From assembly GCA_002633005.1 (NCBI GenBank), contig NMRA01000091.1:16275-80274 (forward strand): a stretch of DNA of 64,000 nucleotides, written 5' to 3'. The notes beneath the pieces are model-generated. The model was not told the DNA's origin and searched no databases. It worked only from the letters and a program-made list of their open reading frames with translations. Below are positions 26,473 to 62,582 of the stretch, one piece after another (within the stretch, counting starts at the first letter, position 1; every line of letters starts with the position of its first letter). The translations under genes were made by a program, and so were the position numbers. The DNA comes from Phoronis australis. Its lineage: Eukaryota > Phoronida > Phoronidae.

Positions 26473-28118
26473 ATCATAGCTAAGTTAACGGAAACTTGAA
26501 ATATGGATTGAATTGAAGAAAGTGAACGAAATGGTATCAGGACGGCTTGGTAGTTACAGAGCTTCTTTCAGAGAACACATACTTCTAGCTTTCAACAAAA
26601 GGTACGAGTTTTGCTTTCAATATCAGCGTCCTTTTCCACGTGATTCCCTTAAGACTGTTCAAACCAGTTAGAGTTATTTATAGAGTCCGATATCGTACAT
26701 TTATGTGATTGAGTAAATGAAGATGCATTGTTTACCTGGATAAAAACTAAAATAGAATAAAGCCGTTTACTCTCATATAAGCGGTCTCATTACATTCCTA
26801 CCGTGACACGATTCTATCTCCGTTACCAACTCAAGTCATAGACATTGCGTACATGCGCCATTTTCGAATTCCTACCCCAACAAACTCTGACGCGTCTTCT
26901 CGAGTCGCTCATAGTTTCATTGTTAGTAACGAAAATGGAATCTTATCACAGTAAGGACTTTTGCGATACTGATTTTATCAGAGTCAAATGCCTAATTCGA
27001 TTTTCGCTTTTTAGCCAGCCAAACGAGGTGTAATACAGCTTCAAATAAAAAGTCTTTAGTAATAGCGACCTGAGAAAGAGTGGCAACAGTAGTAAAGTTT
27101 CAGCTGGATAAGCTTAATGAACAAAGTATTTTCAAATTGAGGCTGTAATTTTGCTTTATGTAAACCTGGCAGGTGTTCAGATAAGTCAACAGGCTCATGG
27201 TCTCAGTGTAGAGTTGAGCATCGGCACCTGAGAGACGGTTGAGAAAAACTACATATTAAACTTTGAAGGCCATAGTCAATTTGAAGCTGGTGGCTAGTGC
27301 CACCGAATTCAGCGTGAACAGGGAAAGTACTTAATTATCCATGTACTTGCGTCATGAATTCTTCGCCAAGCGCCATATTAGCTATTTACTCTCTCTTTAA
27401 GAGAAATCTGCATTGATGACGTCAGACTTAGTAACTTTGAGAATGGGGACTATGTACACTGTAGCAGATTACGCAAATGACATCAAAATGTCACGTGACC
27501 TGAAATTTTTATGAGCTTGGTTTGAAAGAATATCGGACTGCCAGTTCTTTCCAACTCCAGAAATCGCACTTGTTATGACTAAGGAAAATTAACCACGATA
27601 CGTTGCCTAAATCAAAACTATTTTTTTTAAATAAGCAAGAGTTGAATGTCGCTTTAATTTCATGAGCGACTTGATGAGACAATGCCTTGCGGTAACTAAC
27701 AGTGAACTCAACTCTGTATTTAAAAAAAAATGAGCGCCACCATGCGCACATCGAATTGGTCGGATGTCAGCGTACTTCAGGCTTATAAAAAACAGACATT
27801 TGCCACCTACCTATTTTGCTTAGGTGACTTTCTTTTTACTTCTAACGTACAGTATTCAGCACTTTCAGTAAGTGACGATTCTCATAGCAAGAAAAATGTT
27901 TATTGATTATAGAGAAATTTTATTATCAAAAGAAAGAATATATGGAAGACAAGCCCATAATCAAAAATTATGTGAATTTTTGTACTTTGATAATGCTCGT
28001 GTTGTGACAATAATAGCTCATATCGACATCGTAAAAGCGACACAAAATCCGTTTTCCCATACTTCGCCAATGGGTACACTTGATTTGCCGGGTCAAGCAC
28101 CAGAGACATCTAGGTGGA

Positions 28119-28255
28119 GTTCATTAGCTCTAGGACCTTGCTAAAAAGCAAGACATGGCGAGATAACGTGATATATTGCTGTGTATTTTAAACGAGAAGA
28201 CGTGGTATTGGCTACATGTAGAATTTAGCGAGGCCCTTACTAGCGTTTAGTGAAC
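28119..28255 (+). mobile_element. Palindromic MITE, copy B
   Basis: It starts GTTCATTAGCTCTAGGACC and ends TAGCGTTTAGTGAAC. The interior has TTGCTAAAAAGCAAGAC, as in copy A at 3882. Confidence 0.7.
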
Positions 28256-28413
28256 TCTACCCTGATTTGGTCTGGGAGCTGGAAGTCGTCAACGAGAACC
28301 AGTCAGATGCTTCAGCCGGTAGACCCGGCGGAATCGGCGATGGGAATTAAATGCAGTCAATCTGTTGGACAATTGCGTAACGATTGACACCAGTAAGGAT
28401 ATCGCAAAGACCT

Positions 28414-28605
28414 TCAGGGCAAGTCTTCGGCTTTTACTTCTTCGTACCCTATGGCTTCCCGTCTGTACTTCTTTTTTCTGCGCATGCGTACACACATGAG
28501 GCCAGTGAAGATCATTATACCAAGGAGAGCAAGAGTACACGTTGGTACTAACATGGTTACAGTTGTGCTCACCCGGTGAACATGAAATTCCCGTCCATGG
28601 ATAGT
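28414..28605 (-). CDS. Membrane-protein gene exon 5: transmembrane helix and tail
   Basis: Acceptor TTTGTTTTGCAG opens TIHGREFHVHRVSTTVTM, then the transmembrane helix, the basic stop-transfer cluster and the tail ending in TGA. A second frame through the same exon is also open to 28289 (begins DYPWTGISC), but it lacks a convincing membrane segment. Confidence 0.7.
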   Translation of the reverse strand, partial: TIHGREFHVHRVSTTVTMLVPTCTLALLGIMIFTGLMCVRMRRKKKYRREAIGYEEVKAEDLP

Positions 28606-31600
28606 CTGCAAAACAAAGCATTTGCGGGATTCTTTAAAAGAACTGACAATTTTACAATGGTTCGTCAATTTTGAAAACGTTTTCGAAAAAGCATTCGGCG
28701 TTTTACACCTTATACAATTAGATTTGCAGTTAGATCTTTTGTTTATTACGTTTTTGCCGCCCACCCCCTCAGAATGCACTTGCGACAGTTAACGTTCAAT
28801 TGCCACGGTTCGCCCGTCATACATGGATTTTTGGTCTTATGTTGGCAAAGAGTTCGATCCACCCTAACAGACGCTAAATGTCTGAACGCCACCAATGGAA
28901 CCAACCGAGCTTTAAAGAAATTGAATCCAAAGCAGTTGCAGTCGTATACAAACCGTTTTTTCAGTTGTAGAATTTGAGATCCCATAGTGCTGGTCATTTG
29001 ATTTACCAGCACTGTTGGCGGCAAGGTAACTGATATCTAAAGGAGACTCAGTCTCCTCGGTCCCTGTTTCCTGTACATCGCTTGGTGTGGTAGTGGATCT
29101 CACCCAGTCGTGGCTCGTATGGTTTGCATCCTCAAAAGTAGATTTAACAGCTGTTTGTGTTGCGCTGGTTATTGCGCCTGTCGTGTCAGTTTTACACCTG
29201 TACCTGTGATAGATTGAATTGGCTGCAATATATTGAGATTGAATGTATAGGGTTAATTTTTTATACCGCACAATTTCCCTATACTGCAAATGAATTCATG
29301 TAATTCGCGTTGCTTTTGCACACATATAACAAAACTACTGCCAGTAACAAACCATTTTTACATTCACATTTTTTCATATCAATTCACAAGACACCGCCAA
29401 ATTTGTGTACTTGTTTTAGGCGGCGATAGCCCAAGTAGGCTACAATTTGCTTGCAAGTTTTATTGATACATGTATGTGGTTCTCATGGTGCTTTTGTTTG
29501 AAGTCGATTCCCGTGCACAATATGTTTGGAGCTACAGGCAGTGATGGCGGTTACTATAAAATAAATGTACCTTTGGATGGCATTGTAATAGCTGACATCA
29601 ATATTCTGGCAAACCTCGTCACCATAGCAAATCGAGGGAGCACGGTATTTTGGTGGTGACCTCTCGTGGTTCAAGATGTCAGCAATCTTAATGTGAGCTT
29701 CCATAATGACTTCACGAACACAATCTTTCAAGGGGTCGTTCACCGACAAAGACGGTCGAAGCGCACAGAGGGTTGAAAGAATCATTCGAATGGTTAGGAA
29801 GAATCCCTAAAAGTAAACAATAGTATTAGACTATCGTCCATGATGTAATGCGTACTCGTCGTGTAAAAACAACACACTATTAGAGAGCCCTAGATATTAA
29901 TTGGTATTCAATAAACCAAGAACATGGCGCAACTAGAGTGAGTTAGAGCGCGATGAAATTTCTTCTGCAAGGAGAAGTCTGGGGTGGTGTGGGGTTAAAT
30001 AACATACTACTGTCGTCTAGTAACGTTACCGAGGGAGTGGGGTCTAGTTGGAAAAGCTTTTCTATATTTTGGATGTAGAGCTCAAGTGTAAAAAATTAAC
30101 GCCACGAGTGTTCACTAATGCTCAGGTGTCTTCTCATGTTGGACTCGTATTTAAGTCTTAACTAAAAGATGTTGTTACCCCTTGAATTGAAAGTAAGAGT
30201 AATTTTGAAATCATGAATTTTTAAGACATCTTTGAATTAAAGAAGTGAGAGCTTTGACGGCCATTTTTTGTGTGACCCCAAGAAATTTGAGCATTAATTT
30301 TAAAAGGAAACGCAACTGTTTGTTACCTTTAGTAGAAATCTAAAATCCTGGTTATTTTCCAGAGAATCTGATAGTTTTATTTTCGATGTTGATTACTATT
30401 CGCTTGGCGACTATGCATTAAACATACAACACTAAAACGAGACGTAAACGGACATAGCGAGTATGACAATATTTTACCTCAATGGAGGTGAAGTTTGCTG
30501 GGACGTTTAAGTCACCTTGTATTGTTCCATGAAAAGCAAATGCACGCCAGTGGAACAATAATTAACGCGGAAAATGTACTTCCAATGTAACCAGAAGTCT
30601 GAATTTTCTACCAAACGTAACAACAAAAACGGAATTTTATGCTTATCCCTTTAAAGTCGTTGGAATCATGTTCTGTTGTCAAAAACGACCACAATTATCT
30701 AGTTGCTAGATATGAATATGTCAATCTCAATATCGCGTGGAAAATATGCTGCAAACATTTAAGTCTTGCGAGCACGCCACCAGTTGGCCACATCGCTTGA
30801 CCTAATGGATATCAGTCTGAAAAGATTTCCGCCATCGACCGGGACTCGTACCCAGAACCTTCTGCTGTCTAGTTACTCTTCTAAAGCAACAATATTCGCT
30901 TGAAAGTGGTTCCTGGAATTTCCTTGATAACGGAAAGATTGCCCTATCGTGGTAAAGAATATTATCATGATGAGACCGATTTTATGATAGTGAAAGGTCT
31001 CATTAGAGTTTGCTGAGTGGTACGCAAAACACGGCAAAAGGCAGTTTAAAACTTGTTTTGACAAAAGGCGCGTGTTTATGGACCCTTTAAAAGCTGTATC
31101 GGATTCTCATTATTTTCAAAAATATTGTGATGTTGATTGAACATCTCTCACTGGGATTAGTTTTCACTGACTTCCTTAGCGTCAAATTTAAAGTTTCTCA
31201 CCAAAACGAAATGATAAGAGTATTTGATATTACGTAACGAAAATCACTACCTACATGTAAACAACTCTAAAACCCGTTTATTGTTTGATACGACTTAATT
31301 CATAGAAAATTTGTGAGTTCGCGAAACATAATCTAGACACATGCCGCAACATTTGTGATTGTATTTTGTTGTGCTTATTGACTGGCGGTTGCTTAATGAG
31401 CGAAACCATCTGCTACCCCCGACCATAAGTAAAGAACACATGTTGAGTATTTTTCATTAATCCACGACCTCTTTTATCGATCGTTACTCAGAAATGATAA
31501 GATGGGAAACTGGAAGGGCTCACCTGCAGAGTTTTAAAATGTATCACGAGGTTTGTGAATATGAAATACCACCCAATGCTGCCGTCTGCTTAACAAGGTG

Positions 31601-34600
31601 GTGGATGTAGTTACATAACGCTACCTTCTGTCACAGCGCCACCTATACGGTAAAGCCTAGTGGAGTCATGATGAACAATACACGGGATTCCGTGGGTGGG
31701 CACGAGTGCGCATGAATGTCTTGGTATGGATATTTGTCGTGAACATTTCGTACGGGAATGGGCTTGAAAGTATAAGGTCTAGTTGTTTAGTTGTTTTGTT
31801 TGAAGCGTTGCAATTTTGCGTGCGCCAAAATCACAAATTTGTGCGATATGCATCTATTTAGTCTGTTCTCTGTGGTTGCAGCAATTGGAAGCCACAAAGA
31901 CACTTCACAATATATAAAAAAGTATACTGATGCATTTCTCTACATCACCAATCGGAATTATTGAATGTCATTTCCAACCAATCGGAATGTCCGATTGTTA
32001 CTTCATTCTGTTAATCAATGAGAAGCCATGTTATATGGCCTAACCGCAATGCTACTGCTGGGAAAAGGGCAAATGAACGATACCTTGATGACGCTAAGTT
32101 TTTCAAGATGGCGACTTGCAATTGGAAATCTTAACCATATATAGGCCTATGTCATTCGTCAACAGAATTGAGTTAACTAAGACTGATGACAAGCTTATTG
32201 ATGATGGAGTTGTTTTGAACAGGTTATATCATTATAATCAATACCATGATGGCAATTACTATAAACGTGAACATGTTCTCACTAAAATCGTTAATGATAA
32301 TGCCAAGCCTTTAAACTGTTAACTTAAATTCATCATATGCTACAAGTCTAGAAAAACTTTTAAGCCTAGCGATGCGGAACAATACCAAGTTGCAGCGACT
32401 CCTGTTGAGGACGGATTTGATTTGTAATTTTGAATGCCTTGCGGTTGCTTGTATTCATCTCACTCATGGTAAATCAAGATATGTCGATCTCACTACTTGC
32501 TTGCTTCACGACGGTTACGTTTTCATATTTTGCAAAACTAACGGGTTGCAATTTACTCGTACTCGAATAGTATAAAATACTTCTGTTTTGTATTTTGAGA
32601 CTGACCTGTCACGTTCAAGAATCTTAGAAGCACTCATCATTCTATTTAAGAATTCTGGCTTGAATTCTCGAGAGACTAGTCTCAGACCGTCTTTGAAGTT
32701 ATACACTTTATGTTTAGTCTCTAATGTTGGAGCTTTATTTTCATTTGCCGAACTTGTGTCCCTTGTACTTTTGTAACGAATCCGAAAGTTTACGAAGTAT
32801 GCGCACTTACAGTGGTCAAATCATTTCTTCTACCAAAACTGATTCATGTTTTATCTTCTTTGCCAATCCCTAATAATCTGTTTTGTCAAGAACTAGAAAA
32901 ACTGTTTTTTCACTATATTTGGGGAGGAAAGTGTGACAAAATTAGGCGCAAAACCATGATTCAACATTATGAAATGGGTGGTTGTAAAATGATAGATGTT
33001 TACTCTTTTGTAAAGGCAATTAAGATAACATGGATGCGTAGGATCTTAAAAGCCACAAATTCTACTGCATGGTTAAATCTCATCTTAAACACTGATTTGA
33101 TATCATTGGAGTGTCTAAAATTTGGGAACTATTTCTACAAATATGCAGCATCTCGAACTGAGAACCCTTTTTGGAAGGAACTATTTAACTTTCTGTATGA
33201 TTTTTCTAATATAATAGATCAGGAGGAAATACCATATCAGCCAATTTGGTATAATACTAATGTATTGATTGGTGGAAAAACTGTATTTTGGAGAAGATGG
33301 TTTGAAAAGGGTGTTTATTATATCTCAGACCTACTAGACGAGCATGGATATTTGTTATCTTTTGAAGGTTTTTGCAAAAAGTTCAATTTTAGACCAATAT
33401 TTTTGAATTTTTATGGGCTCAAGGAGGCTGTTTGTCAAAAATGGAAAATCTCAAAAAGAGACAAGTTTTCCTTCTACGCACCCTCTATCCCAATTTTTGT
33501 GAAATTGTTACTTGCAGACAAGAAGGGAACAAAACATATATATAACACTTTGGTGCTAAACAAATATGCCCGGCCTAGGTCTGAGATGAAGTGGCAGGCA
33601 GAACTTGCAATACCTGACACTACAGAATGGTGGAAATTTGCCTACTTTCTGAATTTTACACTTGACGTGAAACTTCGTTGGTTTCAATTTAGACTGTCAC
33701 ATAGGATAATTAGCTGTAACTCTTACCTTGTCAAAATTGGGGTAACCAACTCCCCCTTGTGTACGTTTTGTAAGACTGAACCTGAGACTTTGCTTCACTT
33801 ATACTGGCAATGTGATGTTGTTCAAAATTTTTGGAACAATGTTGAAGGTTGGGTTAGAAACAAAACTAATATTTCCCTTGGTACAAATGTGCTTACAGTT
33901 TTCTTTGGAAACAGATGTAGAAGCCAGCCAATTCAAAATTTAATCTTGTGTCTCAGCAAGTTCCATTTATATAAGCAACGTCTCAAGGGTAAACCTCCAA
34001 ATTTAATTGTATTAACAAAAGAAATTAACAGTTATTACTCCAGTGAAAAACATATTTATTCAAAAAATTTACAAATGGAAAAATTTACAAACAGGTGGTC
34101 ACAAATGCATAATTTGATAGCAATGTAAGGATATTTTATCATTCCAAAATACTCTCCCCCCTCCTTTTTTTTCAGAGCCATATACTACTATATTGTCTTG
34201 TATGTTTTTGTTTTCTTTTGTTAAATCTATTTCAAAATCCGGTTCACGTATATTTTTAACTTAGTAAACTTTATTTTCATTGAATTGTAAAGTAAGGCAA
34301 GGGAATCCCAGACCTTTGTCCTTACTTATGTTGAACTGGGAGAATAAAAAAAAAAAAGTATGCGCACTTGATTATGGTTTCCGTGCCTTTTACGCATTTC
34401 TTTCTCAGTGTCACTGTTCTGTTTCAGCGCTCGATCTGGCTACCCGCAGGTCGCCAATGCGACCTCAGATTGTGTTTGGCGGCCTGAAAAATCTCAAGTC
34501 ACCACTTCAAGTATCAAAATCAGACAATAATTCCCCCTAAATTAGTTTCAAAGTTCGTGTTGACTTCCAAACTTTAAATTACATTTTTCATAGTTCCATT

Positions 34601-36578
34601 ACCTTTGATTAAGTATTGTTCGTGCATTTGCCACCACAGCAATCAGCAGACACCAAGCACGCGCTTGAAGTACAACAGGCAGTAAACAGAAGGAAGTCGG
34701 AATTGTTCGTCAAAAATCGGGCAAGATCGGTGAAATGCGGGTCACCAGTGCATGCGATCGTCAATACGTTCTGTGTTCGTTTACCGGCGGGAGGAATTGA
34801 GTTAGATAATGAATGCACATTGAATGGACATTTGAGAGGTACATGTACATGTACAGTACGGTTAGGAATCTCAGACTGGGGCACGGTACGACTACCGCAC
34901 GACCTTTTTTAGTCAACGATTTCTACGCCGGAATCGGCAACCTCAGATTCCACTTGGCGACCTGGCATTTTCAGCTTTGTCGACCTCAGATTTCGTTTCG
35001 CGACCTGGGATTTTTGCCAGGTCGTCAAATGCGACTTGGCGTTAAGCTAAGCGTCGAGCGCTGCCTGTGATGGATATACATGTAGTAGTCCGATATACTG
35101 GAATATATTTGCTAATATTTTTACTGTGTGTCGTCTTTTTTCCAACAATGACGTTTCGAGAGATCTCTACATAATGTAAAAGTTTTCCGTGAACATTAAC
35201 AAGTGGGGAAAAATCTGCAAATCCTACATGTGTGAACATCTTACCTGTGCAGCGCGCACGCATCTGTGCTTTGTGCTCGCGCAGTAGGCATTTCAGCAGA
35301 GAAATCCCTGAACTGGAAAACGTACATACCCAGTCTGGGACTTCGGCAGCCTTTTTGATGACGTCATCGAAGCATTGTATCATGGAACAGTAACCATGAG
35401 ATCTACCGTTCAACCAGTTTTCGCTGAGATTTCTAAAAAAACACCGTTTTGCACATCCGTTCCACAATAAGTCTCTAGACATGGTGTTCATCATTAAGAG
35501 ACATATATTTCAATACAAAAACAACTTTGTTGAGGTATAGGTTTAATTTGTTAAATGTCTGTGGTCTTCATTTTCCAAGTGTAGACTAGTTCACTTCGTT
35601 AGTTGAGGGTACATTTTTGATTGCTCACTTGGATCAGAAAGTTTTTTGTAGTCCACAAAATTAAAGTCAGACCCTAATGAAAGTTGACATTTCTTAAACA
35701 TGACTGCCATTTTTGTGTCCTCTAATGGATACATGTATGTGTGCAAATATCGTGCACCGGGATGTTTATTTAGCGACAAAAATCACTGACAAACAAATAC
35801 ATGTAGGCCATAACCTTCCATCTTAAATGCAACTACAGAGACATTCTGAACCCATGAAAAGCCTTCAGCTAGCGCGGATGACCTACGTAAATCTAAGTTT
35901 TTCCAATTCACTAAACTATTACCTTAGGAGGTTCCATTTATCTCCCATGCAGAATGCTAGCTCTGCACTCTTCGCCACATTCTGTTTACATACTTGCAAT
36001 CTTGCGAGAACCTGTGACGAAAATATTTGTTCATAGACATTCACCCTCTTGCCACGACTGTTGACATCGGCATTTCCGTTTTCCAATACAGTCCTGTTGA
36101 AAGTAGGCAAAACACAGTGTAGGGAGCGCAGGTCGTTATAGTAATCCAAATATACAGCAGAAGTCCTCCACTCGTATGCAGAGCTGGAACTGTGCGAATG
36201 GAAATCCAACAACGCCGTTACTGAATTGTTGATCCCTTTTATAGTAGAAGTGAGAAACGATTGCTTTGTTGTTACCGGCCTATAAACTTCAGGTGTAAGG
36301 CTTGAACTGCCAGACTGAGTTGCATGTGTTGAAGTTACAGTGCCTGTCCCATTATGGTGCCCGATCGCTAAGTCCACCTCGTGTAAAATCTTCTTTTTTA
36401 CTGCGTCCACCGATTCTTTATAATCACTGTAGTTGTTGTTATTTAGGTTAACTGTACTCTCCAATTTTTGCACAAGATGCTTGAGAATATTAGCAATCAT
36501 ATCCGCCATTGTAGCGTCTACCGGATCTGTCAAACGCGTGAATGTCAAGGAAAATAAAAACAACTGTGGCAGCAGCAT
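28414..36578 (-). CDS. Predicted single-pass type I membrane protein of unknown family, 5 exons, ~428 aa
   Basis: I do not recognise this protein. Five exons join with consistent phases: 36578-35923, 35432-35330, 29806-29571, 29203-29104, 28605-28414. The N-terminus MLLPQLFLFSLTFTRLTDPV looks like a signal peptide. The ectodomain has a Ser/Thr-rich stretch (~residues 80-105), N-glycosylation sequons such as NNS, NRT, NLS and NHT, and scattered cysteines. Residues 384-404 form one transmembrane helix (LVPTCTLALLGIMIFTGLMC), followed by RMRRKKKYRR and a short acidic tail ending VKAEDLP. This is a classic stop-transfer layout. Two donor choices are uncertain: exon 2 could end at 35245 (strong GTAAGA, but phase-incompatible with exon 3), and exon 4 could extend to 28954. 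It starts 0.9 kb from the transporter gene, head to head. Its long intron 2 contains a LINE. A surface receptor or adhesion role is possible but unproven. Confidence 0.65.
29104..29203 (-). CDS. Membrane-protein gene exon 4
   Basis: Acceptor CTATCACAG continues YRCKTDTTGAITSATQ and ends SHDW at TGG|GTGAGA, phase 0. The same frame stays open downstream through a Thr/Ser/Glu-rich stretch (TTTPSDVQETGTEETE), so a longer version ending at 28954 (weaker donor GTTTGT) is also in phase. Confidence 0.6.
29571..29806 (-). CDS. Membrane-protein gene exon 3
   Basis: Acceptor TTACTTTTAG opens GFFLTIRMILSTLCALRPSL, then DPLKDCVREVIMEAHIKIAD, RAPSICYGDEVCQNIDVSYY and a donor AAG|GTACAT, phase 2. The frame is open throughout its 236 nt. 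Confidence 0.65.
32809..34355 (+). mobile_element. 5'-truncated LINE insertion (L1/Tx1-like ORF2 tail) with 14-bp target duplication and poly-A
   Basis: AAGTATGCGCACTT lies directly on both sides (32795-32808 and 34356-34369) and the right copy follows an A run. The insertion opens straight into an uninterrupted frame of about 438 codons ending at 34128. It encodes the C-terminal part of a non-LTR retrotransposon polyprotein: KSFLLPKLIHVLSSLPIP, LEKLFFHYIWGGK, and a zinc-binding region C-x2-C...LLHLYWQCDVVQNFW. The reverse transcriptase core and endonuclease are missing. An intact frame and an intact duplication suggest a young copy. Confidence 0.92.
32812..34128 (+). pseudogene. LINE ORF2 C-terminal fragment (zf-RVT region), truncated at the 5' junction
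   Basis: The frame is intact, but it has no true start because the copy was truncated during target-primed reverse transcription. The motif SPLCTFCKTEPETLLHLYWQ is the usual C-terminal Cys/His knuckle of L1-like polyproteins. It cannot make an active enzyme. Confidence 0.88.
34425..35062. mobile_element. Possible TIR element with CGACCTCAGATT repeats
   Basis: CAGCGCTCGA at 34425 is inverted as TCGAGCGCTG near 35053-35062. Inside, GCGACCTCAGATT, CAACCTCAGATTCC, CGACCTCAGATTTCG and GCGACCTGG recur near both ends. No target duplication is visible, so the limits are tentative. Confidence 0.35.
35330..35432 (-). CDS. Membrane-protein gene exon 2
   Basis: Acceptor GTTTTTTTAG begins NLSENWLNGRSHGYCSM. 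The phase-compatible donor is TGG|GTATGT at 35330; the frame stays open to a second strong donor (G|GTAAGA) at 35245, which may mark an alternative form or an undetected extra exon. Confidence 0.65.
35923..36578 (-). CDS. Membrane-protein gene exon 1
   Basis: Residues 1-219 from the ATG at 36578, with signal peptide and most of the ectodomain. It is a 218-codon open frame ending AAG|GTAATA, phase 2. Confidence 0.75.
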
Positions 36579-37471
36579 ATTGATGAAATTCTACGAGAGT
36601 ATTTTACATGAACAAATCCTCACCATCAAAAAGGCTTATCGAGTCGCGTATGTTCCAGGAAGACCCACTTATTGGACTCCTCTTCGGGAAGAGACACTTT
36701 CTTCAGTATAGTTAATCGGTGCAATCAGCTACAGTCCGTATTATCGTGTGAAGAGGAAAATCGTAGATATTGACAACTGTATTAGATTTTATTAATTTTT
36801 TCGTGAACATGACTAATAGCTCAAGTTTCAAAAGTGACACGTGATTATCACACCTGTTGTTGACGGCTTACCTATAATTGGACTCGTCTGTTTATTAATG
36901 TCAGAACTATATCGATTTATACAAACAGTTCAGAATGCAATGACCATTCCGACCTGGAAGACAACATTAACTAAAAATTGGAAATGACTTTGGTTTAAAC
37001 TGAGCAATAACCGTTTGAAGAATTCTTTACCACTTAGTGCCTGACGTTGTTTTAGTTCAAATTGTAGATATTCTTGGATGCAATGGCGTGTATAACAGGA
37101 GTCAGATCATCAATGACGTGAAAACAGGGTTCATACATGTATTATCAACTTTCATTAAATAATCAACACATAAGTACTATATCCACGCGATATCATTTTT
37201 GAAGCATTAAGTGAAGTAGACGCTTCAGTAGGTGAATACAAGAACTGAACTGTGATTTCCGTATGCTACCAAAGTGGGGCGCAGCTTGTAGCGATCTTAG
37301 TTCCCGGAAACTTGCGGTGGATAGATTATCCGTAAGTACTGCATGCGGGGAGTGTATTGTTCGCATAGTAGCTTCAGACACGAGATAATCACATAGGGGT
37401 CATGGACACAGCTGTCTGTCAGTGGCACACAGGGTAGCAGTACAGTGGTGCTATGCAAGAGCCCGTTCCAC
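36579..37471. other. Divergent intergenic region (possible shared promoter)
   Basis: It lies between the start codons of the minus-strand membrane-protein gene (36578) and the plus-strand transporter (37472). No TATA box of clear strength was seen. An out-of-frame ATG at 37453 precedes the transporter start. Confidence 0.5.

Positions 37472-62582
<25,111 letters not shown>

Larger units (their letters stand above)
25402..28413. other. Intergenic region between GH9 promoter and the 3' end of the membrane-protein gene
   Basis: It contains the TATA-like site, a truncated LINE (25952-26472) and a MITE copy (28119-28255). 26500-28100 shows nothing recognisable. Confidence 0.6.
29807..35329 (-). 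other. Intron 2 of the membrane-protein gene (5.5 kb)
   Basis: It holds a 5'-truncated LINE (32809-34355) and a possible TIR element (34425-35062). 29900-32100 shows nothing recognisable; 32116-32790 has short open frames on both strands without a clear family. Confidence 0.6.

Noticed and set aside
35245-35329. Extension of membrane-protein exon 2 to the strong GTAAGA donor at 35245
   Set aside because: It leaves phase 1 whereas exon 3 begins in phase 0; kept only as an alternative.
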